Shown: positions 28,784 to 37,901, counted from the first letter of the stretch. The stretch: 64,000 nt of DNA from Negativicoccus massiliensis (GCA_900155405.1 LT700188.1:558001-622000); one strand, 5' to 3'. The notes: a model not told the origin generated them from the sequence alone. Numbers and translations are program-made.

Positions 28784-28882
28784 TATGATGGTTTTTCTGC
28801 TTCGTATGAAAAACCGATTCCATTCATCGGCAACCACCTCGCCTCGAACAGTGGGAGAGGCGCTTGTCTTACCGTGATAATA
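28784..28882 (-). ncRNA. Candidate structured RNA in the recX 3' region
   Basis: Between the recX stop and the terminator, the minus strand can fold into three consecutive hairpins: CGCCTC ... GAGGCG (28840-28862, with a C-rich loop TCCCACTGTTC), CCGAT ... ATCGG (28814-28830) and GTTTTTC ... GAAAAAC (28791-28813), followed by the terminator. Three stems in 100 nt are more than a plain trailer needs. A weak -10-like TATTAT follows the recX stop. It could be a 3'UTR-derived small RNA. It was not recognised as any known RNA family. Confidence 0.4.
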
Positions 28883-29347
28883 TCAATCGTATTTCGAACG
28901 ATCGGAGAGCAATAAATCCCGTGCGGCGAGTTCTTCCAAAACCGCGTAAAAAGTGCTTTGTCCGTAACCGCGATTGGCAAGATAGGAGCCGACTTTACGA
29001 CGCAATACCGGCCCGTTTTGGGTTAATTTCGAAAGCACAAGAGCAAGGGCTCGTTCGTTTTCTTCCTCTACGCTCAGCCGTTCCGACATCTCCAGTCCGC
29101 GCTCTTTCATTTTGTAAGCGATATAACTGTTGCCGTAAACGCCTTCCTCTACAAAGCGACGATACACACGTTTTGCCAACGCCTCGTCATCAATGAAACG
29201 ATTGTCCTGCAAACGCTTGATCGCAGCGTCTTTTTCTTCATCCGTGTACCCTTTCGCCGTGAGTTTACGACGGATCTCCAATGCGGAATAACTGCGCTTC
29301 GAAAGATATGTCAGCGCCTGATCATAGGCGCGATCCTCATTCGTCAT
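28883..29347 (-). CDS. recX: Regulatory protein RecX
   Basis: A 154-residue RecX that modulates RecA filament growth. It is built from repeated three-helix units: [19 protein letters not shown] at the N-terminus, [20 protein letters not shown] in the middle and [14 protein letters not shown] near the end. It overlaps recA by 11 nt, which ties its amount to that of RecA. About 100 nt of structured RNA and then a terminator follow it. Confidence 0.95.
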   Translation of the reverse strand: MTNEDRAYDQALTYLSKRSYSALEIRRKLTAKGYTDEEKDAAIKRLQDNRFIDDEALAKRVYRRFVEEGVYGNSYIAYKMKERGLEMSERLSVEEENERALALVLSKLTQNGPVLRRKVGSYLANRGYGQSTFYAVLEELAARDLLLSDRSKYD

Positions 29348-30389
29348 TCGCTTCCGTCAGCTCGCCCTCTTCGAAAAGTTCAGGCTCGGCCAACAACGTA
29401 TCGCGAATCAATTTATCGATCTCCTGCGCGATCGCCGGATTTTGCCTCAGATATTCTTTAACATTTTCCTTACCCTGGCCCATGCGTTCGCCGTTGTAGG
29501 AATACCACGAGCCGCTCTTTTGGATAATGTCCATGTTCACGCCGATATCAATTAACGTGCCCTCATGCGAAATACCGGAACCGTACATCATGTCGAATTC
29601 CGCCAGACGGAACGGCGGCGCCACTTTGTTTTTCACGATCTTGGCGCGGGTGCGGTTGCCGATCACATCGGTTCCTTGTTTAATCGTTTCGCCTTTGCGA
29701 ATATCAATGCGAATCGTCGCGTAAAATTTCAGCGCGCGACCGCCGGTTGTCGTTTCGGGATTGCCGAACATGATGCCGACTTTTTCCCGCAACTGGTTGA
29801 TAAAGATAACGATCGTTTTGGATTTGCTGATGATGCCGGTCAATTTGCGCAACGCCTGGCTCATCAGACGCGCCTGCAAGCCGACGTGCGAATCACCCAT
29901 TTCCCCTTCAATTTCCGCTTTCGGAACCAGCGCCGCCACCGAGTCGATAACGATAATATCAATCGCGCCGCTGCGCACCAGCATCTCGCAAATTTCCAAT
30001 GCCTGTTCCCCTGTATCCGGCTGCGAAATCAACAGATTTTGCGTGTCAACGCCGAGATGGCGCGCGTAAATCGGATCCAGCGCGTGCTCCGCGTCGATAA
30101 AAGCGGCGATGCCGCCCTGTTTTTGCGCCTGCGCAATCGCATGCAAGGCGACCGTTGTTTTACCGGACGATTCCGGGCCGTAGATTTCAATGACACGTCC
30201 GCGCGGAAAACCGCCGATGCCCAACGCCAAATCCAACGCCAGCGAGCCCGAAGAAATGACTTCCAAATTCATGTTGGAGCCGACATCTCCCAAACGCATG
30301 ACGGCGCCCGCACCGAAATCCCGTTCGATCTGTTTGATCGCGCGTTCCAGCGCTTTTACTTTGCCTTCATTCAGGCTGTTATTTTCCAT
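29337..30389 (-). CDS. recA: Recombinase RecA
   Basis: Strand-exchange and SOS coprotease ATPase of 350 residues. Walker A is GPESSGKT (about residues 70-77), Walker B is [12 protein letters not shown], and the DNA-binding loops ([20 protein letters not shown], and [20 protein letters not shown]) are intact; the acidic C-terminus ([11 protein letters not shown]) is present. AAGGAGG precedes the ATG. It overlaps pncC and recX by 11 nt each, so all are in one transcript starting at the substrate-binding protein. No LexA box was sought successfully. Confidence 0.98.
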   Translation of the reverse strand: MENNSLNEGKVKALERAIKQIERDFGAGAVMRLGDVGSNMNLEVISSGSLALDLALGIGGFPRGRVIEIYGPESSGKTTVALHAIAQAQKQGGIAAFIDAEHALDPIYARHLGVDTQNLLISQPDTGEQALEICEMLVRSGAIDIIVIDSVAALVPKAEIEGEMGDSHVGLQARLMSQALRKLTGIISKSKTIVIFINQLREKVGIMFGNPETTTGGRALKFYATIRIDIRKGETIKQGTDVIGNRTRAKIVKNKVAPPFRLAEFDMMYGSGISHEGTLIDIGVNMDIIQKSGSWYSYNGERMGQGKENVKEYLRQNPAIAQEIDKLIRDTLLAEPELFEEGELTEANDE

Positions 30390-30885
30390 CGATCGTATCC
30401 TCCTTCGAATGTGTCTGTAACCATGTTGTCAATTGTTCCAGCGCGAATCGAACGGCGCTTGCGCGCACTTCCGCGCGCGTGCCGCTAAACACGCAGCGGT
30501 GCACTTTATAGTCGGTTTTGCTGCCGCAGGCGATATACACCGTACCGCAAGGTTCGGTCGCTGTGCCGCCGCCCGGCCCCGCATATCCTGTCGTCGCTAA
30601 ACCGATATCGGCCGCGGCGCTCGCTAAAACTCCCATAAGCATTTCTTGCGCCGTTTTTTCGGAAACGGCGGTATACCGCGCGAGCGTTTCGGCACGAACG
30701 CCGAGCCACGCTTCTTTACGACGTTCCTGATACGCAACTATCGCACCCTCGAAGTAAGCGGAGCTGCCCGCCCGATCCGTCAGCGCGGCCGCGAGCATGC
30801 CGCCGGTGCAGGATTCTGCGGTCGCTACGCGTAAACCGCTTTGCAACAACGCTTCATGCAGCGTTTCCGGCATTAAGGAGCGCAT
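30379..30885 (-). CDS. pncC: Stand-alone nicotinamide-nucleotide amidohydrolase (CinA C-terminal domain)
   Basis: A 168-residue protein corresponding only to the CinA C-terminal domain, which deamidates NMN to nicotinic acid mononucleotide in the pyridine nucleotide cycle. Motifs include [29 protein letters not shown] and [23 protein letters not shown]. The N-terminal MocF-like domain found in full CinA is missing, so this is the PncC form. It begins on the rimO stop codon (TGATG) and overlaps recA by 11 nt, in a conserved cinA-recA neighbourhood. Confidence 0.93.
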   Translation of the reverse strand: MRSLMPETLHEALLQSGLRVATAESCTGGMLAAALTDRAGSSAYFEGAIVAYQERRKEAWLGVRAETLARYTAVSEKTAQEMLMGVLASAAADIGLATTGYAGPGGGTATEPCGTVYIACGSKTDYKVHRCVFSGTRAEVRASAVRFALEQLTTWLQTHSKEDTIDGK

Positions 30886-32228
30886 CAGTACGCCGGTCCG
30901 ATCGGTTCCGCTACGACATCATATGCGTAACCCGCCATAATTTTTACGGGCACGAAATCCCCCGGCCGTAAATCGGGTTCATTTTCCAAATACACTTTGC
31001 CGTCCACGTCCGGCGCCTGACTGATCAGGCGTCCTTCCGCCGGAGTCTCCGCCGTCGCCGCCGTTTCAACTAGGGCGACCGTTTCCTGACCGACGCTTTC
31101 GCGATTAAGCTGCTCGGAAATCGCCGCCTGTATGGACATCAGAATATCATAACGTCGGCGCTTGACTTCGTCGGGCACCTGCTCCGGCATGCGCGCCGCC
31201 GGCGTACCGTCTTCCTGTGAATAAGGGAATACGCCCACACGATCGAAACGGATTTTTTTCACGAGTTCGCAAAGTTCTTTAAAATCGGCTTCCGTCTCGC
31301 CGGGAAAACCGACGATAAACGTCGTACGCAAGGTAATCGGAACCGACTGCGCGCGCACTTTTTCAAGCAAAGTAATAATATCCGCTTTGCGATCACGACG
31401 ATTCATACGTTGTAGAATGCGGTCGCTGATGTGTTGCAACGGGATATCAATATATTTGCAGATTTTGGGATTCGTAACGATTTCCTGCAAAAGTTCATCG
31501 GTAAAATATTTCGGATATAAATATAAAAGCCGCACCCATTCAATGCCCTCAATCGCCGTCAATTCCCGCAATAACGCGGCAAGAGTCGTCGGATCTTCCA
31601 AGTCGCGCCCGTAGCTTGTGGTATCCTGTGCGATCACGTTAATTTCACGAACGCCTTCCTGCGCCATTTTTCGCACTTCACTGACGATGGATGCTACACT
31701 GCGACTGCGAAAACGTCCGCGCACGTAAGGAATCAGACAAAACGCGCAACCGTTGCTGCAGCCTTCCGCCACCTTGACATACGCACTGTAATGCGGGGTC
31801 GTGCGCTCGCGCGACAGAGCAGCCAGATCCGGCAACGGCGCCCGATCGAAGTAGGCGACATGCGACTTGCCTTCGCGTTCAAAATGCTCCACCGCTTCCA
31901 CAATGCGTTCCCACGATTCCGTGCCCAACAAAATATCAATTTCCGGAATCTCACGAAACAACTCTTCCCGGAATTGCTGGCTCAAACAACCGGTGACGAC
32001 CAATAACCGCGCGCGACCGGTTTCTTTATATTGCGCCGCCTGTAAAATTTCCTGAATGGATTCTTCCTTAGCCGCTTCGATAAACGTGCAAGTGTTGATG
32101 ACAATGACATCCGCCTGCGCCGGATCTTCCGTCAATTGCCATTGCGCCTTTTGCAACAACCCCATCATGATTTCGGCATCGACTAAATTCTTTGAGCAGC
32201 CCAGGCTGATCACTGCGACTTGTTTCAT
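30885..32228 (-). CDS. rimO: Ribosomal protein S12 methylthiotransferase
   Basis: Radical SAM enzyme adding a methylthio group to Asp of ribosomal protein S12. The 447 residues contain the N-terminal MTTase domain with three Cys (LGCSKNLVDAE, NTCTFIEAAKEES, VVTGCLSQQ), the radical SAM CxxxCxxC (EGCSNGCAFCLIP), and the C-terminal TRAM domain. The related tRNA enzyme MiaB differs in the N-terminal Cys pattern; LGCSKNLVD is typical of RimO. It overlaps the upstream substrate-binding protein by 4 nt. Confidence 0.96.
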   Translation of the reverse strand: MKQVAVISLGCSKNLVDAEIMMGLLQKAQWQLTEDPAQADVIVINTCTFIEAAKEESIQEILQAAQYKETGRARLLVVTGCLSQQFREELFREIPEIDILLGTESWERIVEAVEHFEREGKSHVAYFDRAPLPDLAALSRERTTPHYSAYVKVAEGCSNGCAFCLIPYVRGRFRSRSVASIVSEVRKMAQEGVREINVIAQDTTSYGRDLEDPTTLAALLRELTAIEGIEWVRLLYLYPKYFTDELLQEIVTNPKICKYIDIPLQHISDRILQRMNRRDRKADIITLLEKVRAQSVPITLRTTFIVGFPGETEADFKELCELVKKIRFDRVGVFPYSQEDGTPAARMPEQVPDEVKRRRYDILMSIQAAISEQLNRESVGQETVALVETAATAETPAEGRLISQAPDVDGKVYLENEPDLRPGDFVPVKIMAGYAYDVVAEPIGPAY

Positions 32229-33268
32229 TCAACTTCCTTTCCTGCAAAGCGTACTTCCTTAAACCACGCCGCCAATAAAGCTTTGCGTCCGGTCGGAGTG
32301 TAGGTTTTACGGAGTGACCAGAGTTGCAATTCCCGGTTTTCGGAATCCACTACCTGCGCACTCGGAAAACCGGTGTAATAAAAATAATAATGCTTGCGAT
32401 GCAAAGGCGTAAACGCATTTCCTTCCATCACCCAGTCCAATAAGGCTCCCACTTCCTGCGCCCGCGATGTCGATTTAGGAATCCCGATACCGTATAAGTA
32501 GTACGCCGTGCCGTCCTGCGGATAAATCATGGTCAGCGGCAAACCCTGCACCATAAATTCGCGCGCGGTAGCCGCATCGGAAATGGCCACGTCACTTTTT
32601 TGCATCGCCAAAACGCGTACCGGTGTCGACAAATATTTTGAATACTGCACTACATGTCGATGAATAAAATCCAGTTTGCGGAATGCTTCGACATGCCCGT
32701 ATTGTTCCACCATCGAGTATAAAAGCTCCGCGGAAAGATCCGCTGCTACGAAATCAGTCATCGTAATGCGGACATCATTATGCGCCGTCAAATCCTGCCA
32801 CGAATGCAGCGGCTTCGACATGGAGCGGTAGTAATCATTGGTCACAACAAACACGATCGGAATATACCATGTGCCGGTCCACAGTCCGTCTTCATCTTTG
32901 AATTGTTGCGCAACAAGATCCGTTTGCTCCGACACATACGGCTGCAACAAATCGAAGCGAGCGAGCTCTTGCAGCGTCGCCTGACTCGCCCAGACAAGAT
33001 CCGGCGCGGGAGTATTCCCCGGCGACTTCAGGTGGTCGACTATCTGCTCCCCGGTCAAGGGTACCAAGGTAAGTTCCACCTGACGTTCGTTGCGATAAAC
33101 ATCCGCCAAAGTTTGGATAATATCCGGCGGCATATCCGAATACACCACCAGTTTCTCCCTGACCGGGATCGCCCCTTCTTCTGCCGCATCCTGCGAGGGC
33201 AAGTGCGCCGTCGCGACAAGCCATAGCACGACGACAACCAACAGCCCTACCGGCAACCATTTCCGCAT
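32225..33268 (-). CDS. Extracellular solute-binding protein (family 1, FbpA-like)
   Basis: A 347-residue periplasmic-type binding protein. A hydrophobic signal or anchor (LPVGLLVVVVLWLVATA, residues about 5-21) without a lipobox Cys is followed by the PBP fold: LVVYSDMPPDIIQTLAD, APDLVWASQATLQEL, GLWTGTWYIPIVFVV and IGIPKSTSRAQEVGALLDWV. The pattern resembles iron(III)- or anion-type binding proteins of the FbpA group, but no permease or ATPase gene is nearby, so its ligand is unknown. It is the first gene of the rimO-pncC-recA-recX operon, with a GAGGTGAAA ribosome site and a TG-extended -10 promoter. Confidence 0.85.
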   Translation of the reverse strand: MRKWLPVGLLVVVVLWLVATAHLPSQDAAEEGAIPVREKLVVYSDMPPDIIQTLADVYRNERQVELTLVPLTGEQIVDHLKSPGNTPAPDLVWASQATLQELARFDLLQPYVSEQTDLVAQQFKDEDGLWTGTWYIPIVFVVTNDYYRSMSKPLHSWQDLTAHNDVRITMTDFVAADLSAELLYSMVEQYGHVEAFRKLDFIHRHVVQYSKYLSTPVRVLAMQKSDVAISDAATAREFMVQGLPLTMIYPQDGTAYYLYGIGIPKSTSRAQEVGALLDWVMEGNAFTPLHRKHYYFYYTGFPSAQVVDSENRELQLWSLRKTYTPTGRKALLAAWFKEVRFAGKEVE

Positions 33269-33285
33269 GTTTTCACCTCGAATTT

Positions 33286-33294
33286 ATTATACCA
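33286..33294 (-). promoter_or_regulatory. Extended -10 promoter of the substrate-binding protein-rimO-recA operon
   Basis: Minus-strand TGGTATAAT, about 18 nt before the start codon at 33268. The -35 region is weak. It is the apparent first promoter for recA in this arrangement. Confidence 0.7.
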
Positions 33295-33333
33295 TAGCCA
33301 CCCCGTACGGATTCGCCCAAAATCGTCGCAAAC

Positions 33334-33366
33334 AAAAACACATCGGCTGACAGCCGATGTGTTTTT
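33334..33366 (-). terminator. Intrinsic terminator after the DUF1292 gene
   Basis: AAAAACACATCGGC / GCCGATGTGTTTTT around a TGACA loop, T-rich on the minus strand. It closes the alaS-ireB-ruvX-DUF1292 operon just before the promoter of the next unit. Confidence 0.9.
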
Positions 33367-33675
33367 TTACTCTTCGTCTTCCATTTCAAACATATCGTCG
33401 TACAATTTTTGGACCGCTTCAAATTCATCTTCTTCCGGCGATACATATTCGATCTCGCCATCTTCGGTCGTGTCCATACGAGCTAGAATCAGATCCGGTT
33501 CTTCATCTTCCGGTGCGTCGTCATCCGGGATGGACACCAGTACGGCAAATTGCTTGCCGTTATACGGAATAATAATATCCTGCGCGTAGTACTCCTCTTC
33601 GCCGTTCGGACCTTCCACTTCCACGATGACTACTTCTTCATCATTCTGCAGTTCCTGTTCCGGTTGCTTCTCCAT
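33367..33675 (-). CDS. DUF1292 (YrzB-like) acidic protein
   Basis: A 102-residue, very acidic protein (many Glu/Asp, including DDDAPEDEEPD and SPEEDEFEAV) with the DUF1292 pattern. The N-terminal EVVIVEVEGPNGEEEYYAQD and the central YNGKQFAVLVSI match the family. Its start lies inside the ruvX gene (35-nt overlap), and the order ireB-ruvX-DUF1292 is the conserved yrzL-yrrK-yrzB order of Firmicutes. No function is known. Confidence 0.88.
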   Translation of the reverse strand: MEKQPEQELQNDEEVVIVEVEGPNGEEEYYAQDIIIPYNGKQFAVLVSIPDDDAPEDEEPDLILARMDTTEDGEIEYVSPEEDEFEAVQKLYDDMFEMEDEE

Positions 33676-34108
33676 TGTCTACCCCTTCTTTCTGCGCGAT
33701 GGCATTCAAATACCCTTGCAATATAAGCACTGCGGCCAATTGGTCAACCACGGTGCGCCGCTTATCGCGACGTACGTTACCCGCCAAGAGACTCCTTTGA
33801 GCGGCGACTGTCGTGAGCCGTTCATCCCAAAAAACAACTTCGGTGTCGGGGAGCAGACGTTGTAAACGCGCCGCAAACTTTTGCGTTTTTTCCGCCCTTT
33901 CACCGAGAGTCCCGTTCATGTTTTTCGGTAAGCCGACCACAATCTTCGCCACGTCATAATGGTGCGCCCATTCGGCCATACGTTCCAGATCGGCGTTGCG
34001 GGAAACATGCTCCCACGTTTCCACCGCCTGCGCCGTCAGCCCGAGCGGGTCGCTCACGGCGATTCCCGTGCGTTTCGTGCCGACATCGAGCCCTAAAATT
34101 CGTTTCAT
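33641..34108 (-). CDS. ruvX: YqgF/RuvX-type putative Holliday junction resolvase
   Basis: A 155-residue RNase H-like protein. The N-terminal ILGLDVGTKRTGIAVSDPLG motif holds the first catalytic Asp, VGLPKNMNGTLGERA follows, and VFWDERLTTVAAQ and VDQLAAVLILQGYL complete the YqgF signature. It is proposed to resolve Holliday junctions or to process 16S rRNA in different organisms. It overlaps ireB by 4 nt (ATGA) and DUF1292 by 35 nt. Confidence 0.93.
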   Translation of the reverse strand: MKRILGLDVGTKRTGIAVSDPLGLTAQAVETWEHVSRNADLERMAEWAHHYDVAKIVVGLPKNMNGTLGERAEKTQKFAARLQRLLPDTEVVFWDERLTTVAAQRSLLAGNVRRDKRRTVVDQLAAVLILQGYLNAIAQKEGVDNGEATGTGTAE

Positions 34109-34365
34109 TGGCGATCGTGGGCTACGTATAAAGTAATCAAATCTTCCAAAATGCGATCACGTTCAAAACCGCGAATCAAATTACGCGCATTTCGGTGACT
34201 GGTAATATAAGTCGGATCACCGGACAACAGGTAGCCCGCCAGCTGTACGACCGGATCGTGACCTTTCTCACGCATCGCCGCAATGACTTCGCGAAGCATC
34301 AGAGATACTTCCGAATCTCCTTTTTTTATAGGTGCATAAAATTTTGTTTCATCATTCACTGCCAC
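34105..34365 (-). CDS. ireB: IreB-family regulatory phosphoprotein
   Basis: An 86-residue member of the UPF0297/IreB family. The N-terminal DETKFYAP contains the Thr (residue 7) that Ser/Thr kinase IreK phosphorylates in the Enterococcus homologue. DPVVQLAGYLLSGDPTYITSH and the C-terminal LYVAHDRQ match the family. It lies 13 nt after alaS and overlaps ruvX by 4 nt. Phosphorylation in this organism is inferred; no IreK gene is in the window. Confidence 0.92.
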   Translation of the reverse strand: MAVNDETKFYAPIKKGDSEVSLMLREVIAAMREKGHDPVVQLAGYLLSGDPTYITSHRNARNLIRGFERDRILEDLITLYVAHDRQ

Positions 34366-34378
34366 GATAGTCCTCCTC

Positions 34379-36985
34379 TCACGCCAAGGCTTGCAGCATC
34401 ACTGCTACACCGGCCTCAATCGCTTCGCCAAGCTTATCCGGATCCTTGCCGCCTGCCTGCGCCATATCCGGACGACCGCCACCGCCGCCGCCGGCTACTT
34501 TGGCCGCCGCCTTGACCGCATTCCCCGCGTGAATACCGCGAGCCACTGCGGTCGCGTCCGCCATGGCGACTAAATTGACTTTTTCACCGATGCGTGCGCC
34601 CAATAAAAGCGCCTGAATATCATCGCGCCCTTTGAGCATATCGCCCAAGGCGCGTAATTCCTGTACATCCGCCACTTCAACGATGCCATTGGCAATCCGC
34701 AGGCCGTCTTGCGCAACTGCATTTTTCACCAGATCGCCGACCTGATCTTTGGCCTGCGCCTGATGCAATGAAGATAACTCTTGCGCCAACTCTTTCTTTT
34801 CCGCCAGCAGTTTTTCCAGTTTCTCCAACAATTCCTGCGGACGTGTTTTTAGAAGTTCCGCCGCCTGCGCCAGATCATTTGTTTCCTGTTGCGCCAATCG
34901 ATACGCGGCATGACCGGTCACCGCCTCGATACGGCGAACGCCGGAACCGATGCCGCCTTCCGAAAGGATTCGGAAAGAGCCGATCTCACCGGTGTTTCGA
35001 ACATGACTGCCGCCGCATAATTCGATGCTGACATCCGGTACTTCGACCACACGAACAATGTTTCCGTATTTTTCACCGAAAAGTGCGATGGCGCCCAATG
35101 CTTTAGCTTCTTCGATCGGCAATTCGCGAATCTCGGTGGCGATACCGGCTAAAATGCGCTCATTGACTTCCGCTTCAACCGCTCTCAATTCATCGGCGGA
35201 AAGCGGTTCGGGATGCGTAAAATCAAAACGTAAACGTTCCGGCATTACTACCGAACCCGCCTGCGTGACATGATCGCCCAGTACGTGGCGTAACGCCGCT
35301 TGTAAAAGGTGCGTTGCGGTATGGTTGCGCGCCATGTCATGACGACGCTCCGTATCGACGGCTAGCGTCACTTCCGCGCCGCGTTCAATCGTCCCTTCGG
35401 TGACATCACCCAGGAGATAAATCGTACCGTCCGGGTTTTTCTTCGTATCGGTAATTGCTACCTTACCCGTAGCGCTTTGCAGTTCGCCGATATCGCCCAG
35501 CTGACCGCCGCCTTCGGCATGAAACGGGTTGGTGGCCAAAATGATGAGCACCGATTCGCCGTCGGAAGCCGATTCGATTTCGCCACCGTCGCGACCGAGC
35601 ATCAAAATCTCGCTGGCCGTCGCCGTTTCATCGGCCGCCTTACCGGCCCCAGCCAAACGGGTAGTATCCGGTGTCGCGACCTTCGCGGACACTTTCGCAC
35701 GCGCCTGACGCGCGCGTTCGCGCTGCGTCTTCATCGCCGTTTTGAAGCCGTCGATATCGATCGTAAGTCCCGCTTCAGCGGCAATTTCTTCGGTCAGTTC
35801 CCAAGGGAAACCGTACGTATCATACAATTGGAAAACATCTTCGCCGCTGAGCGATGTTTTTTGTTGCTCGTCTGCGGCATCTATTTTCTCCTGCAACAGC
35901 AAGCTGCCCTGATCCAGCGTTTTTTGGAAACGGGCTTCTTCACTGGCCGCAATCTTCTTAATATAAGCTCTCTTTTCAAAGAGATCCGGCAAACCCTGCC
36001 CCAACAAATCAATGACCAAGTCCACCAACTCAGCCATAAACGGTTGATTGATCCCGAGCAATTTTCCCTGTCGTACCGCGCGTCGTAGAATCCGGCGCAA
36101 CACATAGCCGCGTCCTTCATTGGACGGCAGTACGCCGTCACCGATCAGCGCCGTCACCGCCCGCGAATGGTCGGCAATGACTTTAAGCGCAACGTCGGTT
36201 ACCGCCGAGGCGTTGTATTTCGTTCCCGCCAGCGCCGCCGCGCGTTCAATAATCGGAAAAATCAAATCCGTTTCGAAATTGTTGCGTTTTTTCTGTAAAA
36301 CGGCCGCCAATCGTTCGAGACCCGCGCCGGTATCAATGTTTTTCTTGGCGAGCGGCTCGTATTGACCGTCTTTCGTCCGATTATATTGCGTGAACACGAG
36401 GTTCCAAATTTCCAGGAACCGATCACCGTCACTGCCCATTGCGTTTTCCGGACCGGTGCCGAACGATTCACCCTGATCGTAAAAAATTTCGCTGCAGGGG
36501 CCGCACGGACCTTCGCCGATTTCCCAGAAGTTATCTTCCAGTTTATAAATGCGCTCGTCCGGCAAACCTACCGTTTCATGCCAAATCGCATAGGCTTCCT
36601 TGTCATCCGGATGGACTGTCACATACAGACGCTCCGGATCCAGCTTCAGTTCTTCCGTAAGAAACTGCCAAGCCCATTGAATGGCATCCTGCTTAAAATA
36701 ATCGCCGAATGAAAAGTTCCCCAACATTTCAAAAAATGTATGGTGACGCGCGGTTCTGCCGACATTCTCCAAATCGCCCGTACGCATACATTTTTGACAG
36801 GTTACCACGCGATGGCGCGGCGGTTCCACTTTCCCTGTGAAAAAAGGCTTTAACGGCGCCATGCCGGCGCCGATTAAAAGTAAACTCGGATCATCTTTCG
36901 GAATCAACGGAAAGCTAGGCAGATGCAAATGCCCGCGCTCTTCAAAAAAGCGTAAATACCGCTCACGAATTTCATTACCCTTCAT
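34379..36985 (-). CDS. alaS: Alanyl-tRNA synthetase
   Basis: Class II synthetase of 868 residues charging tRNA-Ala. The catalytic core covers about residues 1-240 (RHHTFFEMLGNFSFGDYFK, CGPCSEIFYD), the editing domain has HTATHLLQAALRHVLGDH and CGGSHVRNTG, and a C-terminal coiled coil plus DHHA1 C-Ala domain ends in a Gly-rich stretch (AGGGGGGRPDMAQAGG). GGAGGG lies 13 nt before the ATG, a rather long spacing. No T-box leader is present; the leader is only about 35 nt. Confidence 0.98.
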   Translation of the reverse strand: MKGNEIRERYLRFFEERGHLHLPSFPLIPKDDPSLLLIGAGMAPLKPFFTGKVEPPRHRVVTCQKCMRTGDLENVGRTARHHTFFEMLGNFSFGDYFKQDAIQWAWQFLTEELKLDPERLYVTVHPDDKEAYAIWHETVGLPDERIYKLEDNFWEIGEGPCGPCSEIFYDQGESFGTGPENAMGSDGDRFLEIWNLVFTQYNRTKDGQYEPLAKKNIDTGAGLERLAAVLQKKRNNFETDLIFPIIERAAALAGTKYNASAVTDVALKVIADHSRAVTALIGDGVLPSNEGRGYVLRRILRRAVRQGKLLGINQPFMAELVDLVIDLLGQGLPDLFEKRAYIKKIAASEEARFQKTLDQGSLLLQEKIDAADEQQKTSLSGEDVFQLYDTYGFPWELTEEIAAEAGLTIDIDGFKTAMKTQRERARQARAKVSAKVATPDTTRLAGAGKAADETATASEILMLGRDGGEIESASDGESVLIILATNPFHAEGGGQLGDIGELQSATGKVAITDTKKNPDGTIYLLGDVTEGTIERGAEVTLAVDTERRHDMARNHTATHLLQAALRHVLGDHVTQAGSVVMPERLRFDFTHPEPLSADELRAVEAEVNERILAGIATEIRELPIEEAKALGAIALFGEKYGNIVRVVEVPDVSIELCGGSHVRNTGEIGSFRILSEGGIGSGVRRIEAVTGHAAYRLAQQETNDLAQAAELLKTRPQELLEKLEKLLAEKKELAQELSSLHQAQAKDQVGDLVKNAVAQDGLRIANGIVEVADVQELRALGDMLKGRDDIQALLLGARIGEKVNLVAMADATAVARGIHAGNAVKAAAKVAGGGGGGRPDMAQAGGKDPDKLGEAIEAGVAVMLQALA

Positions 36986-37024
36986 GCTTTATATGTTCCC
37001 TCCAGCCCTGTTCGATGTGTGCTT

Positions 37025-37033
37025 ATTATACCA
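37025..37033 (-). promoter_or_regulatory. Extended -10 promoter of the alaS operon
   Basis: Minus-strand TGGTATAAT about 40 nt upstream of the alaS start. It has the same TG-extended form as the polA, feoA and substrate-binding protein promoters, with a weak -35. Confidence 0.7.
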
Positions 37034-37064
37034 TGCGCCCCCGCTGCGAACAATGCAGCGCGAG

Positions 37065-37850
37065 TTACTCGCCGTCATAAACCTCGGGCCGGCGATCGGC
37101 AAAAACGCTCATTCGGGCGCGCGTTTTCTCGACTATGTCGCTGTCGTATTCGCCATACAAAATGGCTTCGTTTTGATCGCCTTTTACCACGTTTTCACCC
37201 ATCGGATCAATCAGAGCGGAGTGTCCGGCGAAGATATTGTTTTTGAAAGTGCCGACCGCATTCACCGCGCAAATATACATCTGGTTTTCGATAGCGCGCG
37301 CCTGAATCAAATTTTCCCACGCGACCAGCCGCGATGTCGGCCATTCCGCCGGCACAAAGACGAGTGTCGCGCCATCCAGAGCCAGTTTGCGATACAGTTC
37401 CGGAAAGCGTAAATCGTAGCAAATGGATAAACCGCAATGAATGTCCGCGAGCTTCGCCGAAACGATTTGGTTTCCCGCCGCAAAGTTATCCGGTTCGGAA
37501 AGCAAGCTGAAAAGATGAGTTTTATCGTACTGCGCCACCGCTCCGTCCGGTCCGAAACAATGTGTGCGATTGTACACTTTTTCATTTTCCTTCGTCGGCA
37601 AGCTGCCCGTTACAATCCATTTTTTTCGCTCGCGGGCAAACGCCTCCAACCGCTGCAGCAATTCATCGCCTTCGTGCGTTACCTGCTGACCCAAACGGCT
37701 CAAATTGTAGCCCGTTGTCCACATTTCCGGTAACACGATAATATCGGCCTTAGAAGCCGCTTCTTTAATGCGAGCAAATGCATTCGCTATATTGGTCGCT
37801 TTATCTCCCGCTTCGACATGCAGCTGAATTAATGCCAGCGTACGCTTCAT
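37065..37850 (-). CDS. Carbon-nitrogen hydrolase (omega-amidase-like)
   Basis: A 261-residue nitrilase-superfamily enzyme with the catalytic triad visible: Glu in VLPEMWTTG, Lys in YDKTHLFS, and Cys in LSICYDLRFPE. The motifs and size fit the YafV/Nit2-type omega-amidases that hydrolyse alpha-ketoglutaramate, but related enzymes act on other small amides, so the substrate is open. GGGGTGA precedes the ATG, and a TATAAT box lies just upstream. It is a stand-alone gene between alaS and the metal ABC pair. Confidence 0.85.
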   Translation of the reverse strand: MKRTLALIQLHVEAGDKATNIANAFARIKEAASKADIIVLPEMWTTGYNLSRLGQQVTHEGDELLQRLEAFARERKKWIVTGSLPTKENEKVYNRTHCFGPDGAVAQYDKTHLFSLLSEPDNFAAGNQIVSAKLADIHCGLSICYDLRFPELYRKLALDGATLVFVPAEWPTSRLVAWENLIQARAIENQMYICAVNAVGTFKNNIFAGHSALIDPMGENVVKGDQNEAILYGEYDSDIVEKTRARMSVFADRRPEVYDGE

Positions 37851-37873
37851 GCGATCACCCCGTTCATGGTTTT

Positions 37874-37879
37874 ATTATA
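37874..37879 (-). promoter_or_regulatory. -10 box of the carbon-nitrogen hydrolase gene
   Basis: TATAAT on the minus strand about 24 nt before the start codon; the -35 region is poor and there is no TG extension. Confidence 0.5.
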
Positions 37880-37901
37880 CCGTATTCCCGTAATATTTCG
37901 T

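Noticed and set aside
28626-28823. Small minus-strand open frame with a Leu-rich stretch, and a 20-codon Cys-rich frame nearby
   Set aside because: No ribosome site, no family features, and the frames cross the terminator and the structured RNA region.
28784-28882. SAM-I-like motif on the plus strand (GATTCCATTCATCGGCAACC)
   Set aside because: Only the GGCAACC-like part resembles a SAM riboswitch; the 5' P2 block and a downstream plus-strand gene are missing, so it is a chance match.
29565-30488. Plus-strand open frame of 307 codons opposite recA
   Set aside because: Antisense shadow of the strongly conserved recA gene; no start signal, no family features.
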